The notes: generated from the letters alone by a model not told the origin. 64,000 nt of DNA from Candidatus Dactylopiibacterium sp. (GCA_031119555.1 JAVHXQ010000004.1:33168-97167), one strand, 5' to 3'. Positions 9,528-20,065 are shown, counted from the first letter of the stretch. Numbers and translations: made by a program.

Positions 9528-9743
9528 ATCAGCGGGACGGAAAGTAACATCCGCTCTAGCCTTTTTAAAGTACGTGATAACGCCGTCAGGGTTTACCCAA
9601 AAGTTTAGGTGTATACCGGTAACATCCTGTTGTTTAAGGGAAAATTCCATTGTGTCAAGTGCATGTTTGAGCCGCTTTTAGATTACGCGAATCCCATTTT
9701 CCAGTAGTGCGTTCTGATCCCGGACAAAAAGGCAGACATTATT

Positions 9744-9758
9744 CTTGTCAGACACAAG
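9744..9758. promoter_or_regulatory. Second operator-like inverted repeat CTTGT-CAGAC-ACAAG
   Basis: 5-bp inverted repeat in the same AT-richer intergenic region; also one mismatch from TTGTnnnACAA. Confidence 0.25.
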
Positions 9759-9861
9759 CAGGGGTTGTGCAAAAGGTGTCATGACGAAAAATGGACGTAA
9801 AAACCATTTCAAAATAATGGCTTATACGTCCACTCGGGCAGGTGCATGGGCGATGAAACGC

Positions 9862-9896
9862 AAACGGGCCGCCCGCAGGCGACCCGTCGCTTTTCG
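9862..9896 (-). terminator. Probable terminator downstream of thrC
   Basis: Minus-strand CGGGTCGCC-TGCG-GGCGGCCCG followed by TTTGCGTTT. Confidence 0.6.
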
Positions 9897-9906
9897 TGCC
9901 GTGAAA

Positions 9907-11337
9907 TCAGTGCGTGTGGGCGACGACGAAGGCCTTGACGGCCTCGGTGCTCACCTCCATGACTTCCACGCGCTGGGGCAGGCTTTCGATTTCCTGCATC
10001 GCGGCGGGGCGCCAGGGCTTTTCGCCGAGGGCTTCGACCAGGGTCTCTTCGAACTTCGCGGGCAGGGCGGTTTCCAGCACGATGGTCGGAATGCCCGTCT
10101 CCCGGTGTTCGTATGCCACCTTGAGGCCGTCCGCGGTGTGCGGGTCGATCATGAGTCCGCTGGCGCGGTAGATCTGGCGGATGGTGTCGAGGCGGTTCGC
10201 ATGCGACGACGAGCCCGAGACGAATCCGAACTCCGCCAGACGGCCCCAGTGGGGCGTGGCGGTGAGGTCGAAATGCCCGCCCGCGTCCACGGCCCGCCAG
10301 AGATCCCGCACCACGGCGGGATCGCGCCCGACGAGGTCGAACACGAAACGCTCGAAATTCGACGCCTTCGAGATGTCCATCGACGGACTGGACGTGACAT
10401 GCACGTCGGCGGTCTTGCGCGGGCGGTAGAGGCCGGTGCGGAAGAACTCGTCGAGCACGTCGTTTTCGTTGGTGGCGAGAATCAGCTTGTGGATGGGCAG
10501 GCCCATCATGCGCGCGATGTGGCCCGCGCAGATGTTGCCGAAGTTGCCCGAGGGCACCGCGAAGCTCACCTTCTGGTCGTTCGTGGTGGTGGCCGCGAGC
10601 CAGCCCTTGAAGTAGTAGATGACCTGGGCGGCCACGCGGCCCCAGTTGATGGAATTCACCGCGCCGATGCGGTGCCGGGTCTTGAATTCAAGATCGTTGG
10701 ACACGGCTTTCACGATGTCCTGCGCATCGTCGAACATGCCGCGCACGGCGATGTTGAAGATGTTCGCATCCTGCAGCGAATACATCTGCGCGCGCTGGAA
10801 GACACTCATGTTCTCGCGCGGCGAGAGCATGAAGACGCGCACGCCGCGCTTGCCCCGCATTGCGTACTCGGCGGCCGAACCGGTGTCGCCCGAGGTGGCA
10901 CCGAGGATGTTGATCTCTTCGCCGCGACGCGCGAGGACGTACTCGAAAAGGTTGCCGAGCAACTGCATCGCCATGTCCTTGAAGGCGAGCGTGGGCCCGT
11001 TCGAGAGCTCCTGCAGGTAGAGGCCTTCTTCGAGCCGGCGCAGCGGCGTGATCTGGCTGGCGTCGGAGTCGGCGCGACCGTTGCAATACACGCCTGCGGT
11101 ATAGGTCTTCGCGCAGATGGCGCGCAGGTCGTCAGCGGGGATGTCGGTGGCGAACTTCGAGAGGATCGCGAAGGCCAGCTCGGCGTAGCTCATCGCCCGC
11201 ATGGCGGTCAGCTCGGCGTCGCCGATGCGGGGATAGGCGACCGGCAGCGACAGTCCGCCGTCGACCATCAGGCCGCCGAGCAGGATGTCGGAAAAGCCCA
11301 GTTGCGGCGACTGGCCGCGAGTCGAGAGATATTTCAT
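9907..11337 (-). CDS. thrC: Threonine synthase
   Basis: MKYLSTRGQSPQLGFSDILLGGLMVDGGLSLP; GATSGDTGSAAEYAMRG PLP motif. Confidence 0.96.
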   Translation of the reverse strand: MKYLSTRGQSPQLGFSDILLGGLMVDGGLSLPVAYPRIGDAELTAMRAMSYAELAFAILSKFATDIPADDLRAICAKTYTAGVYCNGRADSDASQITPLRRLEEGLYLQELSNGPTLAFKDMAMQLLGNLFEYVLARRGEEINILGATSGDTGSAAEYAMRGKRGVRVFMLSPRENMSVFQRAQMYSLQDANIFNIAVRGMFDDAQDIVKAVSNDLEFKTRHRIGAVNSINWGRVAAQVIYYFKGWLAATTTNDQKVSFAVPSGNFGNICAGHIARMMGLPIHKLILATNENDVLDEFFRTGLYRPRKTADVHVTSSPSMDISKASNFERFVFDLVGRDPAVVRDLWRAVDAGGHFDLTATPHWGRLAEFGFVSGSSSHANRLDTIRQIYRASGLMIDPHTADGLKVAYEHRETGIPTIVLETALPAKFEETLVEALGEKPWRPAAMQEIESLPQRVEVMEVSTEAVKAFVVAHTH

Positions 11338-11440
11338 GTATGCGCCGGGGAGGCCGCGGAGCCGGATGGGCGGGCGTCGCGACCGGCTGGGCGCTCCGCC
11401 TGGCTTCCGAATCGCGCTGCCTGCGCCCTTCTCCTTTGTG

Positions 11441-12751
11441 TCAGTTCAGCTCTTCAAGGCGGATCTTCGTGACCGCGCCGACGATGGTATCCAGAGCCTC
11501 GATCTTGGTGATCGCGGCGTTGACCTGACCTTCGATGGCCACGTGCGTGAGCAGGATCAGATCGGTCTGGTGTTCGCCCGCCGCCGGCTCCTTCTGCAGG
11601 ATCGCATCGATGGAGATGCTGCTCTCGGCGAGGATGCGCGTGATGGCGGCGAGCACGCCCGTGCGATCCTCGACCCGCATGCGCAGGTAGTAGGCGGTTT
11701 CGGTGGCTTCGATCGGCAGGATGGGCAGGTCGACGATGCGGTCGGCCTGGAACGCCAGGTGCGGGACGCGATGCTCCGCCTCCGCCGTCGCGAGGCGGGT
11801 GATGTCGACGAGGTCGGCGATCACCGCCGAGGCCGTGGGTTCGGCGCCGGCGCCCTTGCCGTAGTAGAGCGTGGTGCCGACCGCATCGGCCTGCACCTGG
11901 ACGGCGTTCATGGCCCCTTCGACATTTGCGATCAGGCGGCTGGCGGGAATCAGCGTGGGGTGCACGCGCAGCTCGACCCCTTGCTCGCGGCGGCGCGCGA
12001 TGCCGAGCAGCTTGATGCGATAACCCAGTTGCTCGGCATATTTGATGTCCACGGCCTCGAGCCGGGTGATGCCTTCGACGTAAGCCTTGTCAAACTGCAC
12101 GGGAATGCCGAAGGCGAGCGCGCTCATGAGCGTGGCCTTGTGCGCGGCGTCGATGCCCTCGATGTCGAAGGTCGGATCGGCTTCGGCGTAGCCCAGTGCC
12201 TGGGCTTCCTTGAGCACTTCGGCGAACGGCAGTCCCTTGTCGCGCATCTCGGAGAGGATGAAGTTCGTCGTGCCGTTGATGATGCCCGCCACCCACTGGA
12301 TGCGGTTGGCCGAGAGGCCTTCGCGCAGCGCCTTGATGATGGGAATGCCGCCCGCCACGGCCGCCTCGAAGGCGACCGTGACGCCGCGCGCCTGGGCCGC
12401 GGCGAAGATTTCCTTGCCATGCACGGCGAGCAGGGCCTTGTTGGCCGTGACCACGTGCTTGCCATTTTCGATGGCGGCGAGCACCAGATCCTTCGCGATG
12501 GTGTAGCCGCCGATGAGCTCGATGATGACGTCGATGTCCGGGTCGCGCACGAGCTCGAAGGCGTCGGCGGTGATGCGGGCCGCGCCGCCGGTGACCTGAT
12601 GGGCGAGTTCGGTATTGCGGTCCGCCACCGCGGTGATGCGGATCGGACGCCCCGCGCGGCGCGTGATCTCTTCGGCGTTGCGCGAGAGAACGGTCCAGGT
12701 GCCACCGCCAACGGTGCCAATGCCCAGCAGGCCTGCATTGATTGGTTTCAT
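11441..12751 (-). CDS. hom: Homoserine dehydrogenase (with C-terminal ACT domain)
   Basis: MKPINAGLLGIGTVGGGTWTVLSRNAEEI; C-terminal DRTGVLAAITRILAESSISIDAILQKE ACT. Confidence 0.96.
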   Translation of the reverse strand: MKPINAGLLGIGTVGGGTWTVLSRNAEEITRRAGRPIRITAVADRNTELAHQVTGGAARITADAFELVRDPDIDVIIELIGGYTIAKDLVLAAIENGKHVVTANKALLAVHGKEIFAAAQARGVTVAFEAAVAGGIPIIKALREGLSANRIQWVAGIINGTTNFILSEMRDKGLPFAEVLKEAQALGYAEADPTFDIEGIDAAHKATLMSALAFGIPVQFDKAYVEGITRLEAVDIKYAEQLGYRIKLLGIARRREQGVELRVHPTLIPASRLIANVEGAMNAVQVQADAVGTTLYYGKGAGAEPTASAVIADLVDITRLATAEAEHRVPHLAFQADRIVDLPILPIEATETAYYLRMRVEDRTGVLAAITRILAESSISIDAILQKEPAAGEHQTDLILLTHVAIEGQVNAAITKIEALDTIVGAVTKIRLEELN

Positions 12752-13203
12752 ACGAGCTGTTTCTTGAAGTTGTGAGCCGTGATGAAAAAGCCTTCACGGA
12801 AATAGAAAGCGTGCGCGCGGAAGCGCTGCACGCCCGAATCGAGGGTGAGGCCGCCCGCCCCGAGGGCCCGGGCGCGCGCGCCCAGCGCCTCGATGAGCGC
12901 ATGGCCCGCGCCTTGCGATCGCTGCGACTCATCGGTCACGAGGTCGTCGACGTAGAACTTGATGCCCCGTTCGCTGTAAGTGTCTTCATGGCAGCGCCAG
13001 AGCGCGAGCCCGGCCACCGCCTCGTCGTGAAGTGCCAGCGTCACGCGGCCGCCGCCGGCGCAGACGCGCGACATCTTGGCAACATAATCGGCCGGCAGGT
13101 CAGGGCGCAGCTGACGATGAACGGTTTCGGCGCGCGCGAGCCAGAGCGGCTCGCGGATCGCGCCGGCCGCGTCGCACAGATCGAGGATGCGGAACTCAGG
13201 CAT
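12748..13203 (-). CDS. GNAT family N-acetyltransferase
   Basis: YVDDLVTDESQRSQGAGHALIEALGARARALGAGGLTLDSG acetyl-CoA loop. ATGA overlap with hom. Confidence 0.85.
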   Translation of the reverse strand: MPEFRILDLCDAAGAIREPLWLARAETVHRQLRPDLPADYVAKMSRVCAGGGRVTLALHDEAVAGLALWRCHEDTYSERGIKFYVDDLVTDESQRSQGAGHALIEALGARARALGAGGLTLDSGVQRFRAHAFYFREGFFITAHNFKKQLV

Positions 13204-14485
13204 GACGCTTGCGATAACCATCGAGGAAGCGGGCCAGGCGGTTGATCGCTTCACGCAGCGTTTCTTCGTGCGGCAGGAACACGATGCGGAAGTGGTCGGG
13301 CGTTTTCCAGTTGAAACCGGTGCCCTGCACGAGCAGCACGCGTTCGGCCTCGAGCAGCTCGAGGATGAACTGCTGGTCGTCCTTGATCGGGTACATCTTG
13401 GGGTCGAGCCTGGGGAACGCGTAGAGCGCGGCGCGCGGCTTGACGCTGCTCACGCCCGGGATCGCATTGAGCAGTTCGTGGGCGATGTCGCGCTGGCGCG
13501 CGAGGCGCCCGCCGCTGCGCACGAGATCGTTGATGCTCTGGTATCCGCCCAGCGCGGTCTGGATCGCGAGCTGTCCCGGCGTGTTGGCGCACAGGCGCAT
13601 CGAGGCCAGCATGTTCAGCCCCTCGATGTAGTCGCGCGCATGGCGCTTCTCACCCGACACCACCATCCAGCCTGCGCGGTAGCCGCAGGACCGGTAGTTC
13701 TTCGACAGGCCGTTGAAGGTCAGGAACAGGATGTCGTCGGCGAGCGAGGCGATGCTGGTGTGCACGGCATCGTCGTAGAGGGTCTTGTCGTAGATCTCGT
13801 CGGCGAACACGATGAGCTGGTGTTCGCGGGCCACCTGCACGATCTCTTCGAGCACTTCGCGCGGGTAGAGGGCGCCCGTCGGATTGTTCGGATTGATGAT
13901 GACGATGGCGCGCGTGTTCGGCGTGACCTTGCGGCGGATGTCGGCCACATCGGGCATCCAGTCGGACTGTTCGTCGCACATGTAATGCACCGGCGTGCCA
14001 CCGGAAAGGGCCACCGCGCCGGTGTACAGGGGGTAGTCGGGGGCGGGCAGCAGGACTTCGTCGCCCGTGTTGAGCAGCGCGTTCATGCTCATCACGATGA
14101 GTTCGGAAGCACCGTTGCCCAGGTAGACATCGTCCACCGTCACACCGGCGATCTTCTTTTCCTGACAATAATGGACGATGGCCTTGCGCGGCGCGAAGAG
14201 CCCCTTGGAATCGGTGTAGCCCGCCGCGTCGGGCAGGTTGCGGATCATGTCCTGGATGATCTCGTCCGGGGGCAGAAGACCGAAGTGCGCGACGTTGCCG
14301 ATGTTCAGCTTCATGATGCGCTGGCCTTCTTCTTCCATCTGGCGCGCGCGTTCGAGCACCGGCCCGCGGATGTCATAACAGACGTTCGCGAGCTTGGCCG
14401 ACTTCACCACGGCACGCGCCGCGGCGGCCGAAGCGTTCTTCGTGCTGTCCGGGGTTGCGAGGTGAAGTGCATGGCCTTGTTTCAT
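13196..14485 (-). CDS. alaA: Alanine transaminase (AlaA-like pyridoxal-phosphate aminotransferase)
   Basis: IMKLNIGNVAHFGLLPPDEIIQDMIRNLPDAAGYTDSKGLFAPRKAIVHY; FNGLSKNYRSCGYRAGWMV. Confidence 0.9.
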   Translation of the reverse strand: MKQGHALHLATPDSTKNASAAAARAVVKSAKLANVCYDIRGPVLERARQMEEEGQRIMKLNIGNVAHFGLLPPDEIIQDMIRNLPDAAGYTDSKGLFAPRKAIVHYCQEKKIAGVTVDDVYLGNGASELIVMSMNALLNTGDEVLLPAPDYPLYTGAVALSGGTPVHYMCDEQSDWMPDVADIRRKVTPNTRAIVIINPNNPTGALYPREVLEEIVQVAREHQLIVFADEIYDKTLYDDAVHTSIASLADDILFLTFNGLSKNYRSCGYRAGWMVVSGEKRHARDYIEGLNMLASMRLCANTPGQLAIQTALGGYQSINDLVRSGGRLARQRDIAHELLNAIPGVSSVKPRAALYAFPRLDPKMYPIKDDQQFILELLEAERVLLVQGTGFNWKTPDHFRIVFLPHEETLREAINRLARFLDGYRKRHA

Positions 14486-14612
14486 GATGGAAGCTCCGGT
14501 TGCGGGCGGATTTGCCCATGGACCCACTATGATAGCGAAAGCCCGGCCTTCACTGGCGTCTTCGCTGCAAGGTCGCGCGCCGGCCAGAATTCCTGCATGC
14601 ATGGAGGATGCG

Positions 14613-14993
14613 ATGAAGCTCAGCAAGGAACACACCGAGGGCGTCGTCCTCATCGACGCCTACGATGCCTCCAGCGTGACGGTGGCCGGCGAGGCGCATG
14701 CCGCGAGCCTGCTCGTGAGCCCTGACGCGGGGGCCCGCAGCTGGGCCGTGACGGGCATCGACGCCCTGACGCCGCAGCGCCTGCAGGACGTCGTGTCCGC
14801 GCGGCCGGCCGTGGTGCTGATCGGCACCGGGCGGCGCCAGCGCTTTCCGCCTTCCACGGTGCTGCGTCCGCTCATCGAGGCGCGGATCGGTTTCGAGATC
14901 ATGGATACGGGCTCGGCCTGCCGCACCTACAACCTGCTCGCGGCGGAGGGGCGCAAGGTGCTGGCGGCGCTCATCGTCGACGAGGCCCCCTAG
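14613..14993 (+). CDS. Mth938/DUF498-domain protein
   Basis: PVVLIGTGRRQRFPPSTVLRPLIEARIGFEIMDTGSACRTYNLLAAEGRKVLAALIV, characteristic of Mth938-like proteins. Confidence 0.85.
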   Translation: MKLSKEHTEGVVLIDAYDASSVTVAGEAHAASLLVSPDAGARSWAVTGIDALTPQRLQDVVSARPAVVLIGTGRRQRFPPSTVLRPLIEARIGFEIMDTGSACRTYNLLAAEGRKVLAALIVDEAP

Positions 14994-15100
14994 CCGAATC
15001 AAGGGCTTGGAAAAGCCCTTCTGGCGGCGTGTTGCGGGGCGTCGCGAATGCCGATACGCTGGCACGCAATGGGCCGTTGCCCATGCGAGGAGCCACCAGA

Positions 15101-15559
15101 ATGTCATCGGTACGCGTTCCTGATCTCACGCTGCCCGCCACGGGCTTCCCTCAGGAAATATCGCTCGCCGCTCAAGCGGGCAAAAAACTCGTTCTCTACT
15201 TCTATCCGAAGGACAACACGCCCGGCTGTACCACCGAGGGCATCGACTTCGCGCGCCTGCACGACGCGTTCGTCGCCGCGGGGGCCGTGGTGTTCGGCGT
15301 CTCGCGCGACAGCGTGAAATCGCACGACGGATTCAAGTGCAGGCACGCCTTCCCCTTCGAGCTGCTCTCCGATGCCGACGAGGCCCTGTGTCAGGCGCTG
15401 GACGTGATCCGTCTGAAGAACCTGTACGGCAAGCAGGTGCGCGGCATCGAACGCAGCACCTTCGTCTTCGATGCCGCCGGACGGCTCGTGCGCGAGTGGC
15501 GCGGGGTGAAGGTGCCAGGCCATGCGCAGGACGTGCTCGATTTCGTGAAAGGACTCTGA
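15101..15559 (+). CDS. bcp: Peroxiredoxin (Bcp-like)
   Basis: LVLYFYPKDNTPGCTTEGIDFARLHDAF. Confidence 0.92.
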   Translation: MSSVRVPDLTLPATGFPQEISLAAQAGKKLVLYFYPKDNTPGCTTEGIDFARLHDAFVAAGAVVFGVSRDSVKSHDGFKCRHAFPFELLSDADEALCQALDVIRLKNLYGKQVRGIERSTFVFDAAGRLVREWRGVKVPGHAQDVLDFVKGL

Positions 15560-15616
15560 CGCCGCAAGCCTGGGTTCGTCGCCCGCCCTCCCGTGTTCCT
15601 TACTGGTTCAGACGAC

Positions 15617-17041
15617 ATGGCTACCCGCAAAAAAGCAATCGCGCCCCTCCCCACCAAGCTTTTCGTGCTCGATACCAACGTGCTCATGCACGACCCGACA
15701 AGCCTTTACCGCTTCGAGGAGCACGACATCTTCGTGCCCATCATGACGCTGGAGGAGCTCGACGGACACAAGAAGGGCATGTCGGAAGTCGCCCGCAATG
15801 CGCGCCAGGCGAGCCGCACGCTGGATGAGGTCGTGACCGCCTGCGGGGCCGACATCGGCGCGGGGATCGCGCTGGAAGGCCCTTCGCGCGGGCTCGCGTC
15901 GGGCCGGCTCTACCTGCAGACCGAAGCCATCGATCCGCGCCTGCCCATGTCGGTGCCTACCGCCAAGGCCGACAACCAGATCCTCGCGGTCGTGATGTTC
16001 CTGCGCGAACGCTTCCCGGGGCGCCCGGTGATCCTGGTGTCCAAGGACATCAACATGCGCATCAAGGCCCGCGCGTTGGGTCTGCTGGCGCAGGATTACT
16101 TCAACGACAAGGTGCTGGAAGACTCCGACCTGCTCTATACCGGCATGCGCGAGCTGCCGCCCGATTTCTGGGAAACGCATGGTCGCGAAATGCAGTCCTG
16201 GAAGGAAGCGGGGCGCAACTACTACCGTGTGCGCGGACCGCTGTGCGCCGACATGTTCGTCAACGAACTCGTGTTCCAGGAGGGTGAGAAGCCGCTGCAC
16301 GCCATCGTGAAGCAGAAGGAGGGGCCCAGCGTGGTGCTCGAGTCCCTGATCGACTTCACGCACCAGAAGAACAACGTGTGGGGGATCGTGGCGCGCAACC
16401 GCGAGCAGAATTTCGCGCTCAACCTGCTCATGAATCCCGACATCGACTTCGTCTCCCTGCTCGGGCAGGCCGGGACGGGCAAAACGCTCATGACGCTCGC
16501 CGCAGGGCTCACCCAGGTGCTCGAGACGAAGCGCTACGTGGAGATCATCATGACGCGCGTGACCGTGCCGGTGGGCGAGGACATCGGTTTCCTGCCCGGC
16601 ACCGAGGAAGAAAAGATGGCGCCGTGGATGGGCGCGCTCGAAGACAATCTCGACGTGCTCAATGGCAGCCCCGAGGACGGCGGAGGCTACGGCGGCGAGT
16701 GGGGCAGGGCCGCCACGCGCGACCTGATCCGCACGCGGATCAAGGTCAAGAGCCTCAACTTCATGCGCGGGCGGACCTTCATCAACAAGTTCCTCATCAT
16801 CGACGAAGCCCAGAACCTGACCTCCAAGCAGATGAAGACGCTGATCACGCGCGCGGGTCCCGGCACCAAGGTGGTCTGCCTGGGCAACATCGCCCAGATC
16901 GACACGCCTTACCTCACGGAGGGGAGTTCGGGCCTGACCTACGTGGTCGACCGCTTCAAGGGCTGGAGCCATTCCGGCCACATCACGCTGCAGCGAGGGG
17001 AGCGCTCCCGGCTCGCCGACTACGCGGCCGAGGCCCTTTAG
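15617..17041 (+). CDS. PhoH family protein with N-terminal PIN domain
   Basis: KLFVLDTNVLMHDPTSLYRFEEHDI PIN; GQAGTGKTLMTLAAGL Walker A; IIDEAQNLTSKQMKTLITRAGPGTKVVCLGNIAQIDTPYL. Confidence 0.94.
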   Translation: MATRKKAIAPLPTKLFVLDTNVLMHDPTSLYRFEEHDIFVPIMTLEELDGHKKGMSEVARNARQASRTLDEVVTACGADIGAGIALEGPSRGLASGRLYLQTEAIDPRLPMSVPTAKADNQILAVVMFLRERFPGRPVILVSKDINMRIKARALGLLAQDYFNDKVLEDSDLLYTGMRELPPDFWETHGREMQSWKEAGRNYYRVRGPLCADMFVNELVFQEGEKPLHAIVKQKEGPSVVLESLIDFTHQKNNVWGIVARNREQNFALNLLMNPDIDFVSLLGQAGTGKTLMTLAAGLTQVLETKRYVEIIMTRVTVPVGEDIGFLPGTEEEKMAPWMGALEDNLDVLNGSPEDGGGYGGEWGRAATRDLIRTRIKVKSLNFMRGRTFINKFLIIDEAQNLTSKQMKTLITRAGPGTKVVCLGNIAQIDTPYLTEGSSGLTYVVDRFKGWSHSGHITLQRGERSRLADYAAEAL

Positions 17042-17239
17042 GCCGGCAAGACAGAACGCGGCGACTGCCCTGGGCGGTCGCCGCCCTGCCGTGGCGGAGC
17101 CGTGCTGCCTGCAGGGAGAATGCCTCCTTGGTACGGGTTTTCCCTTGTTCGGCCGGGATCTACGTGCGGCAGCCTGACCCCGATAGGTGGTCAAACTTTG
17201 GGTTTACAGCAGGAGGAAGCGAAGGTTATATTTCGGCGC

Positions 17240-17788
17240 ATGCGATTCCTGCCCTTCTGTCTCTCCCTCGCTTTTCTGCTGTCCGCCGCCAAGGCGTCCG
17301 CACAGGAAGCCGCCTCGGCCGATGCCGCCGGGCAGGAGAGCGCCGTGTCCACGCTCATCGACAAGGGCTTCGGTTTCCTGGGGATCAAGTACCGCTTCGG
17401 CGGCACGGGCCCCGAAATGGGTGGCTTCGACTGCAGCGGCCTCGTGCGCAAGGTCTTTGGCGACGCGCTGGGCCTGAATCTGCCGCGCACCGCTGCCGAA
17501 ATGGCGCGCCTGGGCGACAAGATCGGCTCGCAGGATCTGAAGCCCGGCGATCTGGTGTTCTTCAACACCATGCGCCGCGCTTTCTCCCATGTCGGCATCT
17601 ACGTAGGGGACAACAAGTTCCTGCATTCGCCCTCCAAGGGCGGGGTGGTGCGTGTAGAGGAGCTCGACAGTTCCTACTGGATGAAGCGTTTCAATGGTGC
17701 GCGCCGCCTCATCTCCGATGCGCAGGCCGCTCCCTACGCCCCTCCGCGACTGCTCGCGAAACCCTCCGAAGAAGCCGAGATGCGCTGA
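17240..17788 (+). CDS. NlpC/P60 (C40) peptidase
   Basis: Signal peptide, FGGTGPEMGGFDCSGLVRKVFGDALGLNLPRTAAEMA...FSHVGIYVGDNKFLHSPSKGG. Confidence 0.92.
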   Translation: MRFLPFCLSLAFLLSAAKASAQEAASADAAGQESAVSTLIDKGFGFLGIKYRFGGTGPEMGGFDCSGLVRKVFGDALGLNLPRTAAEMARLGDKIGSQDLKPGDLVFFNTMRRAFSHVGIYVGDNKFLHSPSKGGVVRVEELDSSYWMKRFNGARRLISDAQAAPYAPPRLLAKPSEEAEMR

Positions 17789-17813
17789 AACTGGCGCAGG
17801 CGGCAGGCAGATG

Positions 17814-17845
17814 AAACCGGCTCGCGCCGGTTTTTTATTTTGTCT
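17814..17845 (+). terminator. Rho-independent terminator
   Basis: AAACCGGC-TCGC-GCCGGTTTTTTATTTT. Confidence 0.8.
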
Positions 17846-17960
17846 TTGCCTCGTTTTACGTCCGGCCCGTGGCCAGGCCGGCGCGAGCGTCATGCTTGAG
17901 CCATGGACGGCGCCGGGGGCATGTTAGAATCGTGCGCTTCCGGTCGAATCCAACATTGTC

Positions 17961-18788
17961 TTGAAAAACGCCCCCAACGATTCTTCCTCTCCCCTGGTCG
18001 AGGTCCGCGACCTGCGCTTCGGATACGGTGATCGCGACGTCCTGCACGGCGTGAATCTTGTCGTGCCGCGCGGCAAGGTGGTGGCGATCATGGGGGGCTC
18101 CGGCTGTGGCAAGACCACGCTGATGCGCATGATCGGCGGGCAGTTGCGTCCGCGTGGCGGCTCGGTGACGGTATGCGGCGCGGAGGTCTCTTCGCTCGAC
18201 CGCGACGCGCTGTACGCGCTGCGTCGGCGCATGGGCATGCTGTTCCAGTTCGGCGCGCTCTTCACCGACATGTCGGTGTTCGACAACGTCGCATTCCTCA
18301 TGCGTGAGCACACCGATCTGCCCGAGACCATGGTGCGCGACCTCGTCCTCATGAAGCTGCATGCGGTGGGGCTGCGCGGTGCGGCGGACCTCATGCCGAG
18401 CGAGCTCTCCGGCGGGATGGCGCGGCGCGTGGCGCTGGCGCGCGCGGTGGCGCTCGATCCGCAGCTCATGATGTACGACGAGCCCTTCGCGGGCCTGGAC
18501 CCGATCTCGCTCGGCGTGATCGGCCAGCTCATCCGCAAGCTCAACGACGCGCTGGGGGCGAGTTCCATCGTGGTGACGCACGACGTGCAGGAGTCCCTGC
18601 AGATCGTCGATTACATCTATTTCCTGTCGGGCGGCAAGGTCGTGGCGGAAGGCACGCCCGATGAGATCCGGCATTCGACCGATCCGTGGGTGCACCAGTT
18701 CGTCTGGGGCGAGACCGATGGTCCGGTGCCGTTCCAGGTGCCGGCGCAGGATTACGCCGAAACCTTGCTGGGGGAACGCCGTGCTTGA
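17961..18788 (+). CDS. mlaF: Phospholipid ABC transporter ATP-binding protein MlaF (probable TTG start)
   Basis: [49 protein letters not shown]; followed by mlaE. Confidence 0.92.
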   Translation: MKNAPNDSSSPLVEVRDLRFGYGDRDVLHGVNLVVPRGKVVAIMGGSGCGKTTLMRMIGGQLRPRGGSVTVCGAEVSSLDRDALYALRRRMGMLFQFGALFTDMSVFDNVAFLMREHTDLPETMVRDLVLMKLHAVGLRGAADLMPSELSGGMARRVALARAVALDPQLMMYDEPFAGLDPISLGVIGQLIRKLNDALGASSIVVTHDVQESLQIVDYIYFLSGGKVVAEGTPDEIRHSTDPWVHQFVWGETDGPVPFQVPAQDYAETLLGERRA

Positions 18789-19572
18789 TTCCGTGGGTGA
18801 ATTCTTCCGTCGCATCGGAGCGGCGGTGGGCAACGGCGTCTGGCGCCTCGGTTACGCGGCGCGGTTTCTGGCCGCCGTGCTGCTGGGGTCCGGCACGAGC
18901 TTTCGCCGCATCAACCTCACGATCCGCGAGATTTACTTCGCCGGGGTGCTCTCGCTGCTCATCATCATGGTCTCGGGGCTGTTCGTGGGCATGGTGCTGG
19001 GCCTGCAGGGGCATGACACCCTGGCCCGCTATGGCTCCGAGGAAGCGCTCGGGGTGCTCGTGGCGCTCTCCCTCGTGCGCGAGCTGGGGCCGGTCGTGGC
19101 GGGGCTGCTGTTCGCCAGCCGCGCGGGGTCTGCCATCACGGCCGAGATCGGCCTCATGAAGGCCACCGAGCAACTCGATGCGATGGACATGATGGCCGTC
19201 GACCCGGTGGCGCGCATCGTCGCGCCGCGCTTCTGGGGGGGCGTGATCTCGATGCCGCTGCTCGCCGCGCTGTTCTCCGCGATGGGCGTGCTGGGGGGCT
19301 ATCTCGTGGGCGTGGTGATGATAGGGGCCGACTCCGGCAGCTTCTGGGGCCAGATGCAGGCGGCCGTCGATTTCCAGCGCGACATCCTCAACGGCGTCAT
19401 CAAGAGCATCGTGTTCGGTGTGGCCGTCTCGTGGGTCGCGGTGTTCGAGGGTTACGATTCCGATGCCACGGCCGAAGGCGTTTCGCGCGCCACCACGCGC
19501 ACCGTCGTGACTTCTTCGCTGGCCATCCTGGGCCTGGATTTTATTTTGACCTCGTTGATGTTCAGGGGCTGA
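18781..19572 (+). CDS. mlaE: Phospholipid ABC transporter permease MlaE (probable GTG start)
   Basis: [69 protein letters not shown]. Confidence 0.93.
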   Translation: MLDSVGEFFRRIGAAVGNGVWRLGYAARFLAAVLLGSGTSFRRINLTIREIYFAGVLSLLIIMVSGLFVGMVLGLQGHDTLARYGSEEALGVLVALSLVRELGPVVAGLLFASRAGSAITAEIGLMKATEQLDAMDMMAVDPVARIVAPRFWGGVISMPLLAALFSAMGVLGGYLVGVVMIGADSGSFWGQMQAAVDFQRDILNGVIKSIVFGVAVSWVAVFEGYDSDATAEGVSRATTRTVVTSSLAILGLDFILTSLMFRG

Positions 19573-19574
19573 CA

Positions 19575-20051
19575 ATGAAACGTACAACCATCGATATCTG
19601 GGTGGGCATCTTCGTCGTGATCGGCCTGGGTGCCCTGCTGTTCCTTGCGCTTCGCGTGGGTAACCTGGGCAGCGCGAAGGTGCGCGACCCCTATGAGCTG
19701 CAGGCGCGCTTCGACAACATCGGCGGCCTCAAGGCGCGCGCGCCGGTCAAGAGCGCGGGGGTGGTCGTGGGCCGCATCGAGCGCATCGTTCTCGACCTCG
19801 AAACCTACCAGGCCCTCGTGACCCTGCAGATGGACGGCCGCTACCATTTCCCCAAGGATACGTTCGCAACCATCAACACCTCCGGCCTGCTCGGCGAGCA
19901 GTACATCGGCCTGGAGCCTGGTGGCGACCCCGAGGAAATCCCCGCGGGCGGCGTCATCAAGAAGACGCAGTCCGCCGTCGTGCTCGAAAAGCTCATCAGC
20001 CAGTTCATGTTCAACACCGCCGAGGGCAATGCGCCTTCGGGTGGCAAGTGA
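19575..20051 (+). CDS. mlaD: Outer membrane lipid asymmetry protein MlaD
   Basis: MKRTTIDIWVGIFVVIGLGALLFLALRVGNL; MCE domain. Confidence 0.95.
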   Translation: MKRTTIDIWVGIFVVIGLGALLFLALRVGNLGSAKVRDPYELQARFDNIGGLKARAPVKSAGVVVGRIERIVLDLETYQALVTLQMDGRYHFPKDTFATINTSGLLGEQYIGLEPGGDPEEIPAGGVIKKTQSAVVLEKLISQFMFNTAEGNAPSGGK

Positions 20052-20065
20052 CGCAGGAGGTCCTC

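Noticed and set aside
9291-9650. 119-aa minus ORF spanning the dctP start
   Set aside because: Overlaps the dctP signal-peptide region out of frame and lies mostly in the AT-rich regulatory region.
9745-11472. 575-aa plus-strand ORF
   Set aside because: Antisense to thrC, which is clearly the real gene.
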